Below are positions 23,000 to 35,000 of a stretch of 64,000 nucleotides of DNA, piece after piece; the stretch's first letter is position 1; every line of letters starts with the position of its first letter. Position numbers and translations under genes: made by a program. The notes under the pieces were generated by a model, which saw only the letters and a program-made list of their open reading frames with translations, searched no databases and was not told the DNA's origin. The DNA is from Oreohelix idahoensis (lineage: Eukaryota > Mollusca > Gastropoda > Stylommatophora > Oreohelicidae), in NCBI GenBank assembly GCA_024509875.1, contig JAMPIV010000584.1, positions 1,697,159 to 1,761,158 of the forward strand, given 5' to 3'.

Positions 23000-25900
23000 T
23001 TGTTTCAGCCTACAGCGGTGACTACCTTGAGTTGCGGTCATCCTCTACTTACTCTTCCTGCCTTGTCTGCACATGACGGAAGAGGGTCTCTTACCCTACA
23101 CAAGAGATTTGTAAATAATAATCCCGTCTCAGTACTCTTTGATTCGGGATGCACCACTGTTGGGATTAAGCAGTCTTTGATACACCCTTCCTGTGCCACT
23201 GGTAATGTGGTAAAATGTGTGTCATTCGGTGGGACAGTTGAGACTTTTCCAACTGCTGTCTTCCACATTGCCACTCCCTTTTTATGGGACATATCCACGC
23301 ATGCATGCTCCCAAATTCGATTGCAGACCTTATCGTCGGTCGTATACATGAGGTTAAGGATTGTACTCCTCAACAGATTGCTACCTGGGAACAGCAAAAC
23401 ATTCATGCTGCCTATGCTGTCACGACTAGAGCACAAGCTCAAAATCTATTACAGGTTCTACCTGCTACAACTATGGAGATACATGATCATGATGCTCACT
23501 CTGTTATTTCACGGGAGTCTTTTATCGAACTCCAGCAAAATGATACATCGTTACAAAAATTGTTTCTGCTAGTTAAACAGGATAACGCAAACTATGACAC
23601 AAACCTTAAATATTGGTTCTTAATTAAAAATGGAGTGCTAGTTCGGATGGTACGGGGTTCTAATTCATCCACACGATCTCAAATTCTGGTACCTACTGAC
23701 ATGAGAGTTCGTATCTTACAACATGCCCACGACTCTCAGTGTGCAGGACATATGGGTTTTTCCCGAACTAAATCTAGGGTGCTTTCTTCCTTCTTTTGGC
23801 AGGCGTAAATAAGGATATAACTATTTATTGTCGCTCCTGTAAGATATGTCAGGAGGTTAAGTCACGAGGTCCACGTCATGCAGCTCCCATCCAAGCTGCA
23901 GACGTCCCTATTCGTCCTTTTGAAAAGATGGCAATTGACATTATTGGTCCTTTACCAGTCAGATCTGCTAGGGGACACCAATACATTCTTACATGTATTG
24001 ACATGTGTACGCGTTGGCCGGAGGCTATACCTCTTAAAAACATTTCTTCTGCTGATGTTGCAGATGCTCTTTGGCTAATTTTTTCTCGCCTGGGTTTTCC
24101 GAAGAAAATTTTGTCTGATTATGGTACACAATTTGTGTCCGACTCTATGTCTCAAGTAATGGCCATGCTCCACATTGACAGATCACTAATCAATGTGTTT
24201 CACGCCATGTCAAATGGTTTAGTTGAGCATCAAAACAGAACGCTTAAGCAGTTACTTGAGAAGATAACTAATGACTATCCTCAGGATTGGGACAGGGTTT
24301 TACCCGCTGCACGTTTCGCATATCGGGAAGTGCCAAATGAGCATACGGGGTTTTCACCATTCGAGCTCGTTTTCGGTGCACAATTTCGTGGTCCCATGTC
24401 GTTACTTCACGACCTACTAACTGCTGATGACATTAATGATGACACTCAATCTTCTTATGAATATGTCATCACTCTAAGACAGAAAATTATTGATGCATGT
24501 AAGTTGGCTACCTCAGCATCTGAGTCTGCCAAGGAGAAGGCAATGCTCTTTGCGAATAGATACAGACGTTTACGACAACTCTGTCCGGGTGACGAGGCAT
24601 ATGTTTTACTTCCCCGTAAGGACAATCGACTTCTTATTGCCTGGAAAGGCCCTTATACTATTGTCTCTAGAATTTCTGACGTCGACTATGTTGTCGACAT
24701 TGACGGGAAACACAAAACCTATCACATTAACATGTTGAAGGAATTTCACGCCCGTCCAGACTATCTACAGTCTGTCTTTCAGGCGACAGACGACCCTCCG
24801 GTCTATCATAATCACTATACCTCTTTGTCTGTTATTCAGGAGGAAGAGGCTACTTTTTCTGACGTGCATCTTCCTCTTCCTGTTGTTCTATTGCATTCAA
24901 CGGAATCCTGGGAAAATGTGACTATTTCTTCTGAACTGCCTGCAGAAAGTCAGCAGCAAGTCTCCTTATTATTACAGACTTTTCAGGATGTCCTTACTGA
25001 CATTCCTGGTCGGACATCGGTCATTGCACATGACATTATACTCACTGATTACAACCCTATTAGAGTTCGACCTTACCCAATTCCGCTACATTTTCAAACT
25101 CAAGTTGAAAAAGAATTAGATGAAATGCTACGATTAAATATAATCGAACCATCTACTTCGACATACTCCTCTTCTATAGTTATTGTCAGGAAGAAGGACA
25201 ATAACATACGTCTTTGCGTTGATTATCGCAAATTAAATCAAGTATCTAAATTTGATGCAGAACCAATGCCTTTGTTGGAAGATTTGCTCATCAAACTTTC
25301 TAATTCAGTCTTCTTTACAAAACTAGACTTGTCTAAGGGATATTGGCAAGTCCCACTTACTGAACGCGCCAAACCTCTTACTGCCTTTTCAACACCTCGA
25401 GGTTTGTTCCAATGGAACTTCATGCCTGTCGGGCTCGTCAACGCCCCGGCTACTTTTGTACGCATGATGCGTCGTATTCTTTCTCATCGTCCTGATGTTA
25501 TTGCGTATCTCGACGATATTTGCCTTTTTAGTGATTCTTGGGAAGATCACTTTAGTGGTCTTTGTTCACTTTTGTCTACATTACGGTCTCACAATTTGAC
25601 GGCTAAACCGTCTAAAGCCCATGTTGGTTTCAGTGAGATCTCTTTTTTGGGCCACCGTGTTGGTCATAGTCTCTTGCAGACTGAGGACCATAATACTTCG
25701 AAGATCCTTAATATCACTACTCCTAAGACTAAAAAACAGGTTCGTAGTCTTCTAGGTCTAATTCAATTCTATGGACGATTTATATCACACCTATCATCTA
25801 TCACTGCACCTCTTTCTAGTCTATTGAAGAAAGGGTCGCCTAACATAGTACAGTGGTCCCCAGAGTGCCAGACCTCTTTAGAGAAAATTAAGCTGTTATT

Positions 25901-26321
25901 TTCATCTGCTCCTATCTAACGATTACCCAATGCAGATAGGCCTTTTATTCTTCGCAGTGACGCCTCATCGACGGGGATCGGGGCCTCATTGATGCAAGAG
26001 TATTCTGAAACTTTGCACCCGGTGATGTATGTCTCTAGGAAATTGACTATGGCAGAACGGAACTATTCTGTCCTAGACCGGGAGTTGTTAGCGATGGTCT
26101 GGGCGATTCTAAAACTCCAGAGATTTATTCTTTTCGCTCATTTTATAGTGGAGACTGACCAAAAAGCCCTCACGGCTATACAGAACAATGACTTGAAGAG
26201 TTCAAGATCCACACGTTATGCCATTTCTTTGCAGCCCTTTCATTTTTCTATACGAGCTATTCGAGGTTCGAACATTGTGATGGCAGACATATTATCTCGA
26301 TGCCCACAGGATTCTACTTAA
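23000..26321 (+). pseudogene. G2 pol (protease-integrase-RT-RNase H), broken
   Basis: The CxxC...CGH motif (22984-23040) leads into protease (FDSGCTTVG, ~23138-23165). A frameshift near 23280 precedes the linker. The integrase zinc domain (HAHDSQCAGHMG) is at ~23725-23850, with another frameshift at ~23798. The catalytic integrase core (D in AIDIIGPLP; D in LSDYGTQF; E in GLVEHQNRT) spans ~23930-24240, followed by a GPY/F-type module (KGPYTIVSR, ~24640). RT spans ~25060-25700, with YLDDICLF at ~25505. A stop at 25917-25919 precedes RNase H (SDASSTGIGA, ~25957 to 26321). Integrase lies before RT. Several breaks make the copy inactive, but every domain is recognisable. Confidence 0.92.
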
Positions 26322-26337
26322 CTGCTATCCTCTGGAT

Positions 26338-26886
26338 TTGCCTAGTGATGTCGGTATCACTTGTATGTTCACGACTTTTCTATACATCATTACACGCTAC
26401 TATTTTTCTCGGACACTTTTATCACCCTATATAATTAACGATTCCAGGCTGGTTTGTGCTACTTTCTCTGTTACCCTTTCTCGTGTAACGGAGGAAGGTT
26501 TGATTAACATCATAAAGTGGTCTGAAGTTTACACAGCCACATTTGGTAGGTTAAATTTAAAGTTAACTTTGTTCTCTCATAAAATCCTACCGTTACCAAA
26601 CATAAATTTTCATTTCATTATTCGCAGGAACGGCTTCTCGATGGGAATCGGAGCTGTTTTGTTACATGTTTTAGCAGTTACTCTACAACCTGTTCTACGT
26701 GTCGCCTTGTGCCAGTTTGACTGTACCACTCAAGCCATTCGGAATTTTGACTCCACAGTGGATGCTTTTTCACTCACTAGACTTTCCAAGACCGCTGGAG
26801 CTTTGATATTGTATTATTTGATTTTCATGTCACATGTTATTAGAATAGTATTCATATATGACAGTGTGTTGATGAACTATGAATGA
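26338..26886 (+). CDS. G2 downstream ORF: diverged second RT-connection/RNase H copy
   Basis: A 182-codon frame follows the normal RNase H by only ~16 nt. Its middle part aligns without large gaps to the RT connection plus RNase H start of the same element. NIIKWS matches NIVQWS, ILPLPN matches the ILRLPN-type segment, FIIRRNGFSMGIGA matches FILRSDASSTGIGA, and TLQPVLRV matches TLHPVMYV. At DNA level ~26624-26655 resembles ~25952-25985. The catalytic aspartate of the DAS motif is replaced (RRNGFS), so the domain would be inactive. The C-terminal ~70 residues do not align clearly and are hydrophobic. Whether this is a retained non-catalytic domain or a decaying duplication is not settled. Confidence 0.6.
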   Translation: MPSDVGITCMFTTFLYIITRYYFSRTLLSPYIINDSRLVCATFSVTLSRVTEEGLINIIKWSEVYTATFGRLNLKLTLFSHKILPLPNINFHFIIRRNGFSMGIGAVLLHVLAVTLQPVLRVALCQFDCTTQAIRNFDSTVDAFSLTRLSKTAGALILYYLIFMSHVIRIVFIYDSVLMNYE

Positions 26887-27602
26887 GTGACAATAATATT
26901 GACTATAATAGTTAAACTTCACGTATCATTACGATTCATTTCGGTGGTGAACATTTACCAAGTGTGTATTTTTCTGATATTGTTATTTATGTGCATTACC
27001 TAGCACTTAGTTGTGCGCCAGTAGTAACTGTTTATACGCGTTATTAGTTTCGATTTCTTAAGTAAACTCATTATTAGTACTGAATAAGTTAATTAACTTG
27101 GTTCTCTTGCATAGTATGCTCTATTTAAATTGTAGCTTTCTTTTGTTTTTTAGTATATATGCATTGCCTTTTTGTTCCATACTGTTTTGTTATAATTGTA
27201 TTTTTTTTATTTACACAATGCATTGTTTGATTTCAATTGTTGCCATGATGTATCATTGCCTTCTTTCACTACACACATTTCATTGCTTTCTTTCTTTGAT
27301 GTTCATTCTTCATTCCATTTCATCTCTTCTTTTCACTGTCCACTTATTGGTTCATATTTTGTCTATGCTTGCATACTTCATCTTTGTTTGAATTTGATTC
27401 TCTTTGCATACTTCATCTTCATACTCTACACATACTTCCATCACTCTATTGTTGGATTACCTATATGACTTAACATAGTGTAATTCTTTGTTGTAGATAT
27501 TAGAATTTCATCGACCTCACATTTTTGTTTGATGTAATTTTTTCAAAAAAAAAAAAAAAAAATGAAGATATCATTTATTTTTCCCCGGGGGTCGGTGTAA
27601 TC
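26887..27602 (+). other. G2 3' untranslated internal region
   Basis: Very T-rich, with an A-run at ~27545-27562. It gives hydrophobic frames (e.g. 27098-27391) by base composition alone. A polypurine tract is not obvious directly before the LTR; the A-run 40 bp upstream is the only purine tract. Confidence 0.5.
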
Positions 27603-28678
27603 TGTTAAGTCATATTTTAAGTCAGAGTTAATTGTTAAATATTTTTATGTACGGGGCTGTTTTTTCTAGTAAGCACGTTTAAGGTAATGAGTTGATTTTT
27701 GTTTGGGTACTTTTTGTACGCTAGGTTTTTCTTGAACATTGCTCAACTGAGTAGGTGTTAGTCTTTTTAAAAAAATAAAGAAAGTGTTCGAATGTTCTTA
27801 GTGGTAGTTTGGGGGGAGATACGGATGAGCTGAGCTCAGTTCTCAAGCGGCTAGTTCGCGCATGAGTAATTTTTATTGAGTTGTACTGAGAGACTGTGAT
27901 CTCGGAATTAGTATGTACCTGGCAGAGCTTCGAGACAGTTGTTTAGTCTCGTTAGTGTGACCAGAGGATATTTTGAAGAGAATACATTATTGAAGTGAAG
28001 ATAGATAGGTTATTGAAGGGAATGTTTCTTCTCCCAGGAGATTTATTATTCGAATGCCATGGATTACGTTGGCTCATTGATGTACCTAGTATTATGATGT
28101 ATGTAATTCCTTTCTTGATGGATATTTGTACTTACACGATTTATAATTCTAATGCCATAAATTCCGTTGGGTTATATGAACTGTTTGTAAGTTGCGGTGT
28201 ACTCAACCAAGCTCTGGATATTTAAGATGCTGTAATGTACGATGTTTTCCGCAATCTATTTGCTATGGATTTTGTATGCCATTATAACTTGTGACAGTGT
28301 GCTGTTCCTGATGTCTACGTTACTGTGATAATGAACTGTGTATTATGAGTTGTAAACCATTGGTCTTACCCGTTGATCTATTGCTAACTTTCGTTACTGT
28401 GGTGTGGATGATTGCAACTTAAGCAAACTTAAAGTACCCATGACATTCGCCTATGTTTATACATATTTCCACACCTGTCGGCCACCTGTAAGCCCGACCG
28501 AGGCTGATCGTATTTATCAGCAAAGGTGTTAACTTTGTCTAACCGTGCCACCCTTACTCAAGAAGAATCTACACAGTAACTTAAGTGATGGCCGGTGTGG
28601 CCTGTTATAGAGAACATACATATATATTAACATAAGTGTCTACTGATCATGTCTACTAAGAAAACACGCACGGCAACA
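27603..28678 (+). repeat. G2 3' LTR
   Basis: About 1076 bp, direct repeat of 19369-20448, with substitutions and small indels spread along its length. The flanking GTTAC duplication follows at 28679-28683. Confidence 0.95.
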
Positions 28679-28683
28679 GTTAC

Positions 28684-28970
28684 TCTTTCTTTCTTTCTCT
28701 CTTGCTGCTTCAGTGTTTATAATGTCTCTGGTGGTTCTTGTAGTCATAGCTTGAGAACCACTTTTGTCAATACTTTACTTGTCATCTAGTTCTTCATATG
28801 TAATCATTGTTTCTTTTATTTTCTGACATATTTCTTCTGTTTCTGTCTTTGCGTATCTTAGAGAAACTGGCCTGACCGCCAGGGATATCGTTTTACCAAG
28901 TCTATCATCTATTCACTAGTCTGTCAGCTTGTCTACTGTACTTCACTATTGGCTATGAGACTTAAAATGT
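28684..28970. other. No gene seen
   Basis: A short T-rich spacer between G2 and the SINE. Nothing is recognised in it. Confidence 0.5.
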
Positions 28971-28980
28971 TCAACGTGGA

Positions 28981-29248
28981 AGCCGCGCGGGTGTAATGGT
29001 TACCACTGTGCGCTGGCAATCAGGTGTTCAAGGTTCAAGCCCGGGCGTGGGCATTTGAATAAGTTATCGACCGGGACTTTGACTGAATAACCTGAACGGC
29101 TCCTGAGATAAACCCTCTGTGGATGGGAAGGAGCGAAGCTCTTGACCGGGTTGGAAGGAAAGTCCACAGGCTTCCCAGCCTCGCAATGACATATCATTGG
29201 GCCGAAGGGTTGAAAGCCTAAGTGCCGCAGGTTAAGAAAAAAAATTGG
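28981..29248 (+). mobile_element. tRNA-derived SINE
   Basis: The head (gccgcgcgggtgtaatggtt...) resembles a tRNA gene with an A-box-like segment near 28990-29000 and a B-box ggttcaagccc at about 29032-29042. These are internal RNA polymerase III promoter elements. A ~200-bp tRNA-unrelated body follows, with an A-rich tail (aagaaaaaaaa) near 29233-29244. The 7-bp sequence TCAACGT occurs on both sides (28971-28977 and 29249-29255) and is a plausible target duplication. The family name is unknown to me. It would be mobilised in trans by a LINE. Confidence 0.75.
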
Positions 29249-29255
29249 TCAACGT

Positions 29256-29839
29256 TGGTTTTCGAAGATACACACATTCTCTCTCTCTCGCTGGGAACAC
29301 TGGCATCTTGTCCTCAGTAATATGTAAATAACTGTCGTATATAATTGTGGCGTACCAGCGATTGCGTGTCTGGGCGATAGTCTCTTTTTCTGTGACGACA
29401 GAAAACAACCAAAAACCATTTGGCATTTCGACGCGATGAAAACTCTCAATTCACTGCCACTTTAACTTCTTCCATTATCACACTCAAAGCAAACGTGCTC
29501 CTAAACGCTATCGCGTCTGGGATCTAATCTAACTAACTTAATCTAAAACTTCGGTTTACAACAACAACTATTTCCGAACAGATTTGTCTGACAAACAGCT
29601 CGCCCGTTCATACACATCCCGTGACTTTACTATCACGAAGCTGCATTTACTAAAAAAAAAAAAAAAAAACAAACAAACACAAAAACACTACATTAGGACT
29701 GTCACCCAAGGGATGTAACACTACTCTTGGTCCCTCTTCTCGTTGTCTCGATTATTTCCCTTAGGCTATAAATTTACAAGTCAATCTGCTAAAAATAAAT
29801 CAAGCCGATTTTTTTCTTCTTTACCACTCGAACGTTTAC
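29256..29839. other. No gene seen
   Basis: A spacer with an A-run at 29652-29669 and no recognisable gene. Confidence 0.5.
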
Positions 29840-29844
29840 ACCAC

Positions 29845-30672
29845 TGTTAAGGATAGATTTGGGGTGCAGTCAAAATAGTAAGGCATGCTACTACACGCTA
29901 GCAATAGATTTGGGGTGCAGTCAAAATAGTAAGGCATGCTACTACACGCTAGCACATTTCCATTTTTATGTGAGGAATTGTGTTCGCCTGTAGGCAAACT
30001 ACGGTTTGCACGAGGCGTTCACCCGTGATGAGCGACGGTCAACTAGTGACGTTTTCTGTCACATGTCGTGGCGTTCAGTGTGTTAATTAATGGGGCTTCC
30101 GTCTTTGTGTTTGCGTCCAAGAGAGATGTAATTTTTCGAGCTCCGGGATAATGGAGCGTGATTTATAAATATATATTGTGGCATTGTTGATTCTCGGAGG
30201 CTGCCACGTTATGTGCAAGATGGTTCATAAACGTATCTAGAAGTTCATATCATAATTTACTACAAGTGTAACTTTGCGATAGGAGGCAACTAATATCTGG
30301 TTTGCCCTGATTTCTTCTGCCGCATTACTTTGGTTTTCGTGGATTGCCCGAACCTTTAGTACAACGGCCAGGATTGAGTGGAGATGAGAGTAGTGCATCA
30401 TTATTATATTATATGCCACGTAAAGATGTCTAACGTTTGAAACTTATTGACGGACGAGGGATAATCTACTACGCTTATCCATTGCTATGTACTTTTGATG
30501 TGTTGATGGATACTATTGTGAAGGGACTTTTTGTATTAAATGTCAAACATGTTTTCCCGTGGACCTGTTCACCTACCGGCTTTGTTATGTGTACTGACCA
30601 TAATGTCCTGAATGAACACCTGCTATCATTCGCGTAGACATGCATGATCCTCTAATTTATCCTAACGTAACA
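29845..30672 (+). repeat. G3 5' LTR with 51-bp internal duplication
   Basis: 828 bp against 777 bp for the 3' LTR. The whole difference is a 51-bp tandem duplication: the segment from 29853 is repeated from 29904 (atagatttggggtgcagtca...). A TATAAATA box at 30164-30171 is a candidate core promoter for the genomic transcript. The first bases after the LTR (ccatataatttggtgagcca) should include the primer-binding site, but the tRNA was not identified. Confidence 0.95.
30164..30171 (+). promoter_or_regulatory. Candidate TATA box in G3 LTR
   Basis: TATAAATA about 320 bp inside the 5' LTR, conserved in the 3' LTR. Its position inside a retrotransposon LTR makes a promoter role plausible, but no transcript evidence exists here. 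Confidence 0.35.
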
Positions 30673-32013
30673 CCATATAATTTGGTGAGCCAGTATGGTT
30701 TTGGATCGATACTTTCATCAGGACATAGTTTTCAAATTCACTGAAGCAAGTATACCTTCGTACTTTGCAAAAATACAGCTGACATTTAATCTGTATATGC
30801 GATCGTCACTCCTGTTCAGCGTGTTATTGTGAACACACTGCTTCGTGAACTCAGTCATTATCAACGGGTCCAGTTTGATAACGAACGCTGCCACTGCACA
30901 TATCCAATGTTCCAGTTTCAATGTCCTATTGTTCGCTGTAACGTTCAAGATAACAATTTCAAACCAACCGGTTTGCAAGTTTACTTCGTGTTCCAGTCTA
31001 CATCACAACGTTTGCAAGATTCTTTCAAGTTTCAAGTCTATGCCACGGCGATATCAAGTTACTTTGTACCAAGTCAACACAGCGTTTCAAGATCTACACA
31101 GTTCATGATGCCCATCTAACGGAGACCGTGTACTGTTCACATTTTATCCGTGCTTCACTTGTATTGAGGGACAGTGTTGTTCCAATATTGACGCCTTTTT
31201 CCGGACTTGCATCTGATCGGATTACGATAAGATAAGTGCCTGTTAATACACTCTTGTATCTTTGCCGTGGCGTAAGCCTTTTTGATATCCATGTTATTCG
31301 TTTTCTTCGTTTCTATATCTTTGTACAAATCTGTTGTTAGCGACACATGTCATTGTAAAAATGACCGCTGAGCAGATATTTCTATAGGTTTTGCTTACAT
31401 TTCTCAAGCAGTGAAATTTCCGGCCTGAGTTTACTCATCGACGTGGTTCACTGCCTGTTTAGTGTGACCTAAATTGTTTAGCTGTGCTGCTTTGTCCTGC
31501 TAATTGTCAGTTCTTGTTGTGTGCTGGTTTTGTTTTTCTTCTCCTTAGTTGACAACCATTCTGTTCGTGATGCTAGTCTAACCTTCTATCACTTGTTTAC
31601 ATTTATATGTACAATGTTACAGGTCCTGTCCTGTATTTTTTTTAAGCAGTAAGTCGGTTCTAATTGTTGTTTTTCCTTAGTTTCCCATTTGCATTCTTTT
31701 TCGTTTACTTGCTGCTGTTATTACATTGCCTTGGTCACTTGTACTTGTCTTTTTGTTTAGTTCCATCAATTCTGTTCTTGTACATTATAATAATTTTTTT
31801 TTTTCTCTGCTCTCTTTCTCTTTTCCCTCGTATCTTTACTACTGTTGGTCTTTCATACTATACTATTTTGTTATTAATTAGTAATATTAAGAATCTATTT
31901 GCATTGATAATATTGCAAAGCACACAGCTAGTGAATTTGTAGAGACGGACTAATCGAGATACATTTATTACATAATTTATAATATTGATAGTAAGATACT
32001 GAAGAAGTAGATA
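30673..32013 (+). other. G3 untranslated leader
   Basis: About 1.34 kb with no supported coding region, T-rich in its second half (31640-31860). Gag starts directly after it. Confidence 0.6.
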
Positions 32014-35000
32014 ATGGAGTATCAGGAATTTATTACTATGGGCCAAGAATATGGTTATAAGGCGAAGGAATTAATGGACTTTGCCAAAGCGGAATTCAAT
32101 GCCAAAGAAAATCAAGAAGCCCTAGAGAATAAGAGACAAAGAGATGCACGGTATGAAGAGCGAGAGCTCAGGAAAGCAGAGCTACTTGCAGAAGAGAACA
32201 AAAGGATTGCAGAAGCAACGAAACTTGCTCATGAAAAAGAATTAGAAGAGAGAAAACTTGCACATGAAGAAAAAATGGCGACTTTACGTATTGAAGAACA
32301 AAAAGTCCAACATCAGAGTAGACAAAATGACGACTCTGAACGTAGAGGTTCCTCTAGCAACCACGATAGCGGTTTTGTTAAATTTCGTTTGCCTGACTTT
32401 AAGCCAGAAATAGACGATATTTCGTCCTTCCTACAACGCTATGAAAATGTTTGTGAAGAAAATAAGCTTGATAGATCACATTGGTGTACAAGATTGATGG
32501 ATTTCATGACTGGTGAATCCTTAACTGCTCTGTGCCAATTGGACGGGCCGAATAGACGCAATTATGATGCTGCTAAAACGTTATTATTAAAACTTCATCA
32601 GTTAGACGCTGAAGGTTATCGTATGAAGTTCAAACATATGATTCCTGAAACGGGTAAAGATTTTACACAGTTTGTGGCTGCAACTCGGCTAACATTTAAT
32701 AGATGGATACAACTTTCCGGCATTGAAGAGAATTATGAGGGCCTTAAGGACTTGTTATTGCGAGACAAAGTCTTGTCTTCCGTGAGCAGACCACTGCGAG
32801 AATATCTACAAGAAAGAAAGCCGTCAAGTTTGAGTTCAATGGAGGAATTATGTAGGCAATATTGTAATGCACATCCGGGAGTTTGTGTCAGTAACAACAA
32901 TATTAAGGAAGCTTTACCTGTTGCCGCAGCTACAACTTGGAACCACAACAATTATAGACAAAGATCCTACAGTTGTGATGGGAATTTCAAACCAAACAAA
33001 TTCAATAACTCACAACCATATAGAGGTAGACAACCATATAGAAACTATTCACCCCAAAACAGAGGTAATTTCCAACAAAACTCAGGAGAAAGAAGGAATG
33101 ATAATTTTGGTAACTATAATAAGAATTGGAATAACTGGGGACCCAATAACCAAAATTATTCACATCGTAATAGGTCACAAGACTACAGAAATCAAGGAAA
33201 CAACAATAGGAACCAAAGAAATAATGACGGGAGTCAAAATAACTCTTTTTACAATCAGAGACATAGATCACGCTCTAGAAATAATGCAAATTCGAACTAC
33301 CATGCGAACTCAGCAAATACTACTGCTACACCTGAGAACGCGCAAGACAACAATGTTGTTAATCATTCAGCTTCATGTTGTTCGTTTGACTTTGATACTG
33401 CTTCACAGTGTCCAGATTGCCAAACTCTATTCCAGTCTAATGTGACTTCCTTGTTAAAATGTGGTCATCCGCTCCCAGCAGTTACTGCTTCATCAGCACA
33501 TGATGGCACAGGAGTACTACAGCTTCATAAAGGTTTATTAAATGGCACTCAAGTTACAGTACTCCGTGATTCTGGTTGCACGACTGTCGGAGTGAGACAG
33601 TCATTAGTACATCCGTCTCATGCAACGGGTGACTTTGTTAAATGTGTAACTTTCGGCGGTACAGTGGAATTTTATCCCACAGCCGTGGTGGATATTCACT
33701 CACCATTTTTTACAGGCAAGGTTAAAGTGTGTTTGTTAAGGAATCCAATAGCGGATGTCACACTTGGCCGGATACACGGCAGCAATGATTGCTCACCCGA
33801 AGAAATTGTTCAATGGGAACGTCAAAATTTATCAACTGCTGCTGCAGTTACTACGCGTGCCCAGGCCAAGGCACAAAAGGAAAATGATGATACCGGTCCT
33901 GGAACTCAGGACGATTTTCACGTTCACTCTGAGATAGACAAACAATCCTTTATCAAACTTCAAAGAGAAGACAACTCTTTGAAGAAATTCTTTAGATTAG
34001 TCAAAGATAATGATTACGTTGATGATAGTTTGTCACCAAAACAGTGGTACACACTTAAAAATGATGTATTGGTTAGGAATTTTAAAGATTCATCTTTAAT
34101 CAGACATCAGGTGATGGTTCCCCAAAAACTTCGTCTGTACATTCTACAACATGCACACGATTCGCACTGTGCTGGCCATATGGGCTACTCTAGGACGCGA
34201 TCCAGAGTTTTGTCCTCTTTCTTTTGGCCGGGAATTTCCAGAGACACCTCCATATATTGTCGCTCTTGCGTTATTTGTCAAGAGGTAAAATCAAGAGGAG
34301 CCTATCATACGGCCCCGATTCAGGCGTGTGATATACCTGTACGCCCCTTTGAGAAAATGGCCGTAGATATTATCGGTCCTTTACCTGTTATGTCCGCTAG
34401 AGGACACAGGTATGTGCTCACATGTATCGACATGTGCACTCGATGGCCCGAGGCCATCCCTCTTAAGAACATCACCACTAATGACGTTGCTGATGCCCTT
34501 TTCTTGATTTTTTCTAGACTTGGTTTTCCTCGAAAACTTCTTTCAGATCGAGGTACCCAATTTGTATCTGACACTATGACTGCTGTTATGAAACGCCTCA
34601 ATATCGACAGGTCTCTCAGTAGTGTTTACCATGCGATGAGCAATGGCATGGTGGAACGTCTTAACCGGACGTTAAAGCAGTTATTGGGCAAAGTTACAGT
34701 GAAATATCCTCAAGATTGGGACAGGGTTTTACCCGCCGTGCTGTTCGCATACCGTGAGGTAGCGAATGAACAGACCGGTTTCTCGCCTTTTGAGCTTGTG
34801 TTTGGAGCTCAACCTCGAGGTCCCATGTCACTTATTAAGGACCTGCTCATAGACTCAGAGATGACTGAGGACATCCAGTCATCGTATGAATACGTCGTTA
34901 ACCTCCGGCGTAACATTATAGATGCATGCCAACTGGCTACAGCTTCTTCCGAGGCTGCTAAAGCAAGATCACGCCAGTTCCAAAATCGCAACAGACGATT

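Larger units (their letters stand above)
19369..28678 (+). mobile_element. G2: complete LTR retrotransposon, Gmr1-like order
   Basis: A 9.3-kb provirus-like structure. LTRs at 19369-20448 and 27603-28678 start TGTTAAG and end GGCAACA. The 5-bp direct repeat GTTAC flanks the element (19364-19368 and 28679-28683). The internal order is gag, protease, integrase, reverse transcriptase, RNase H, then a second degenerate RNase H-like ORF. Integrase upstream of RT is the arrangement of the Gmr1 group of Ty3/gypsy elements. The two LTRs differ at more than 25 positions I noticed, and the ORFs carry several stops and frameshifts, so this is an older, inactive copy. Confidence 0.95.

Noticed and set aside
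27098..27391. Hydrophobic frame downstream of G2 pol that might suggest an env gene
   Set aside because: The hydrophobicity follows from the very T-rich composition. No signal peptide-cysteine-glycosylation pattern or fusion motif is visible.
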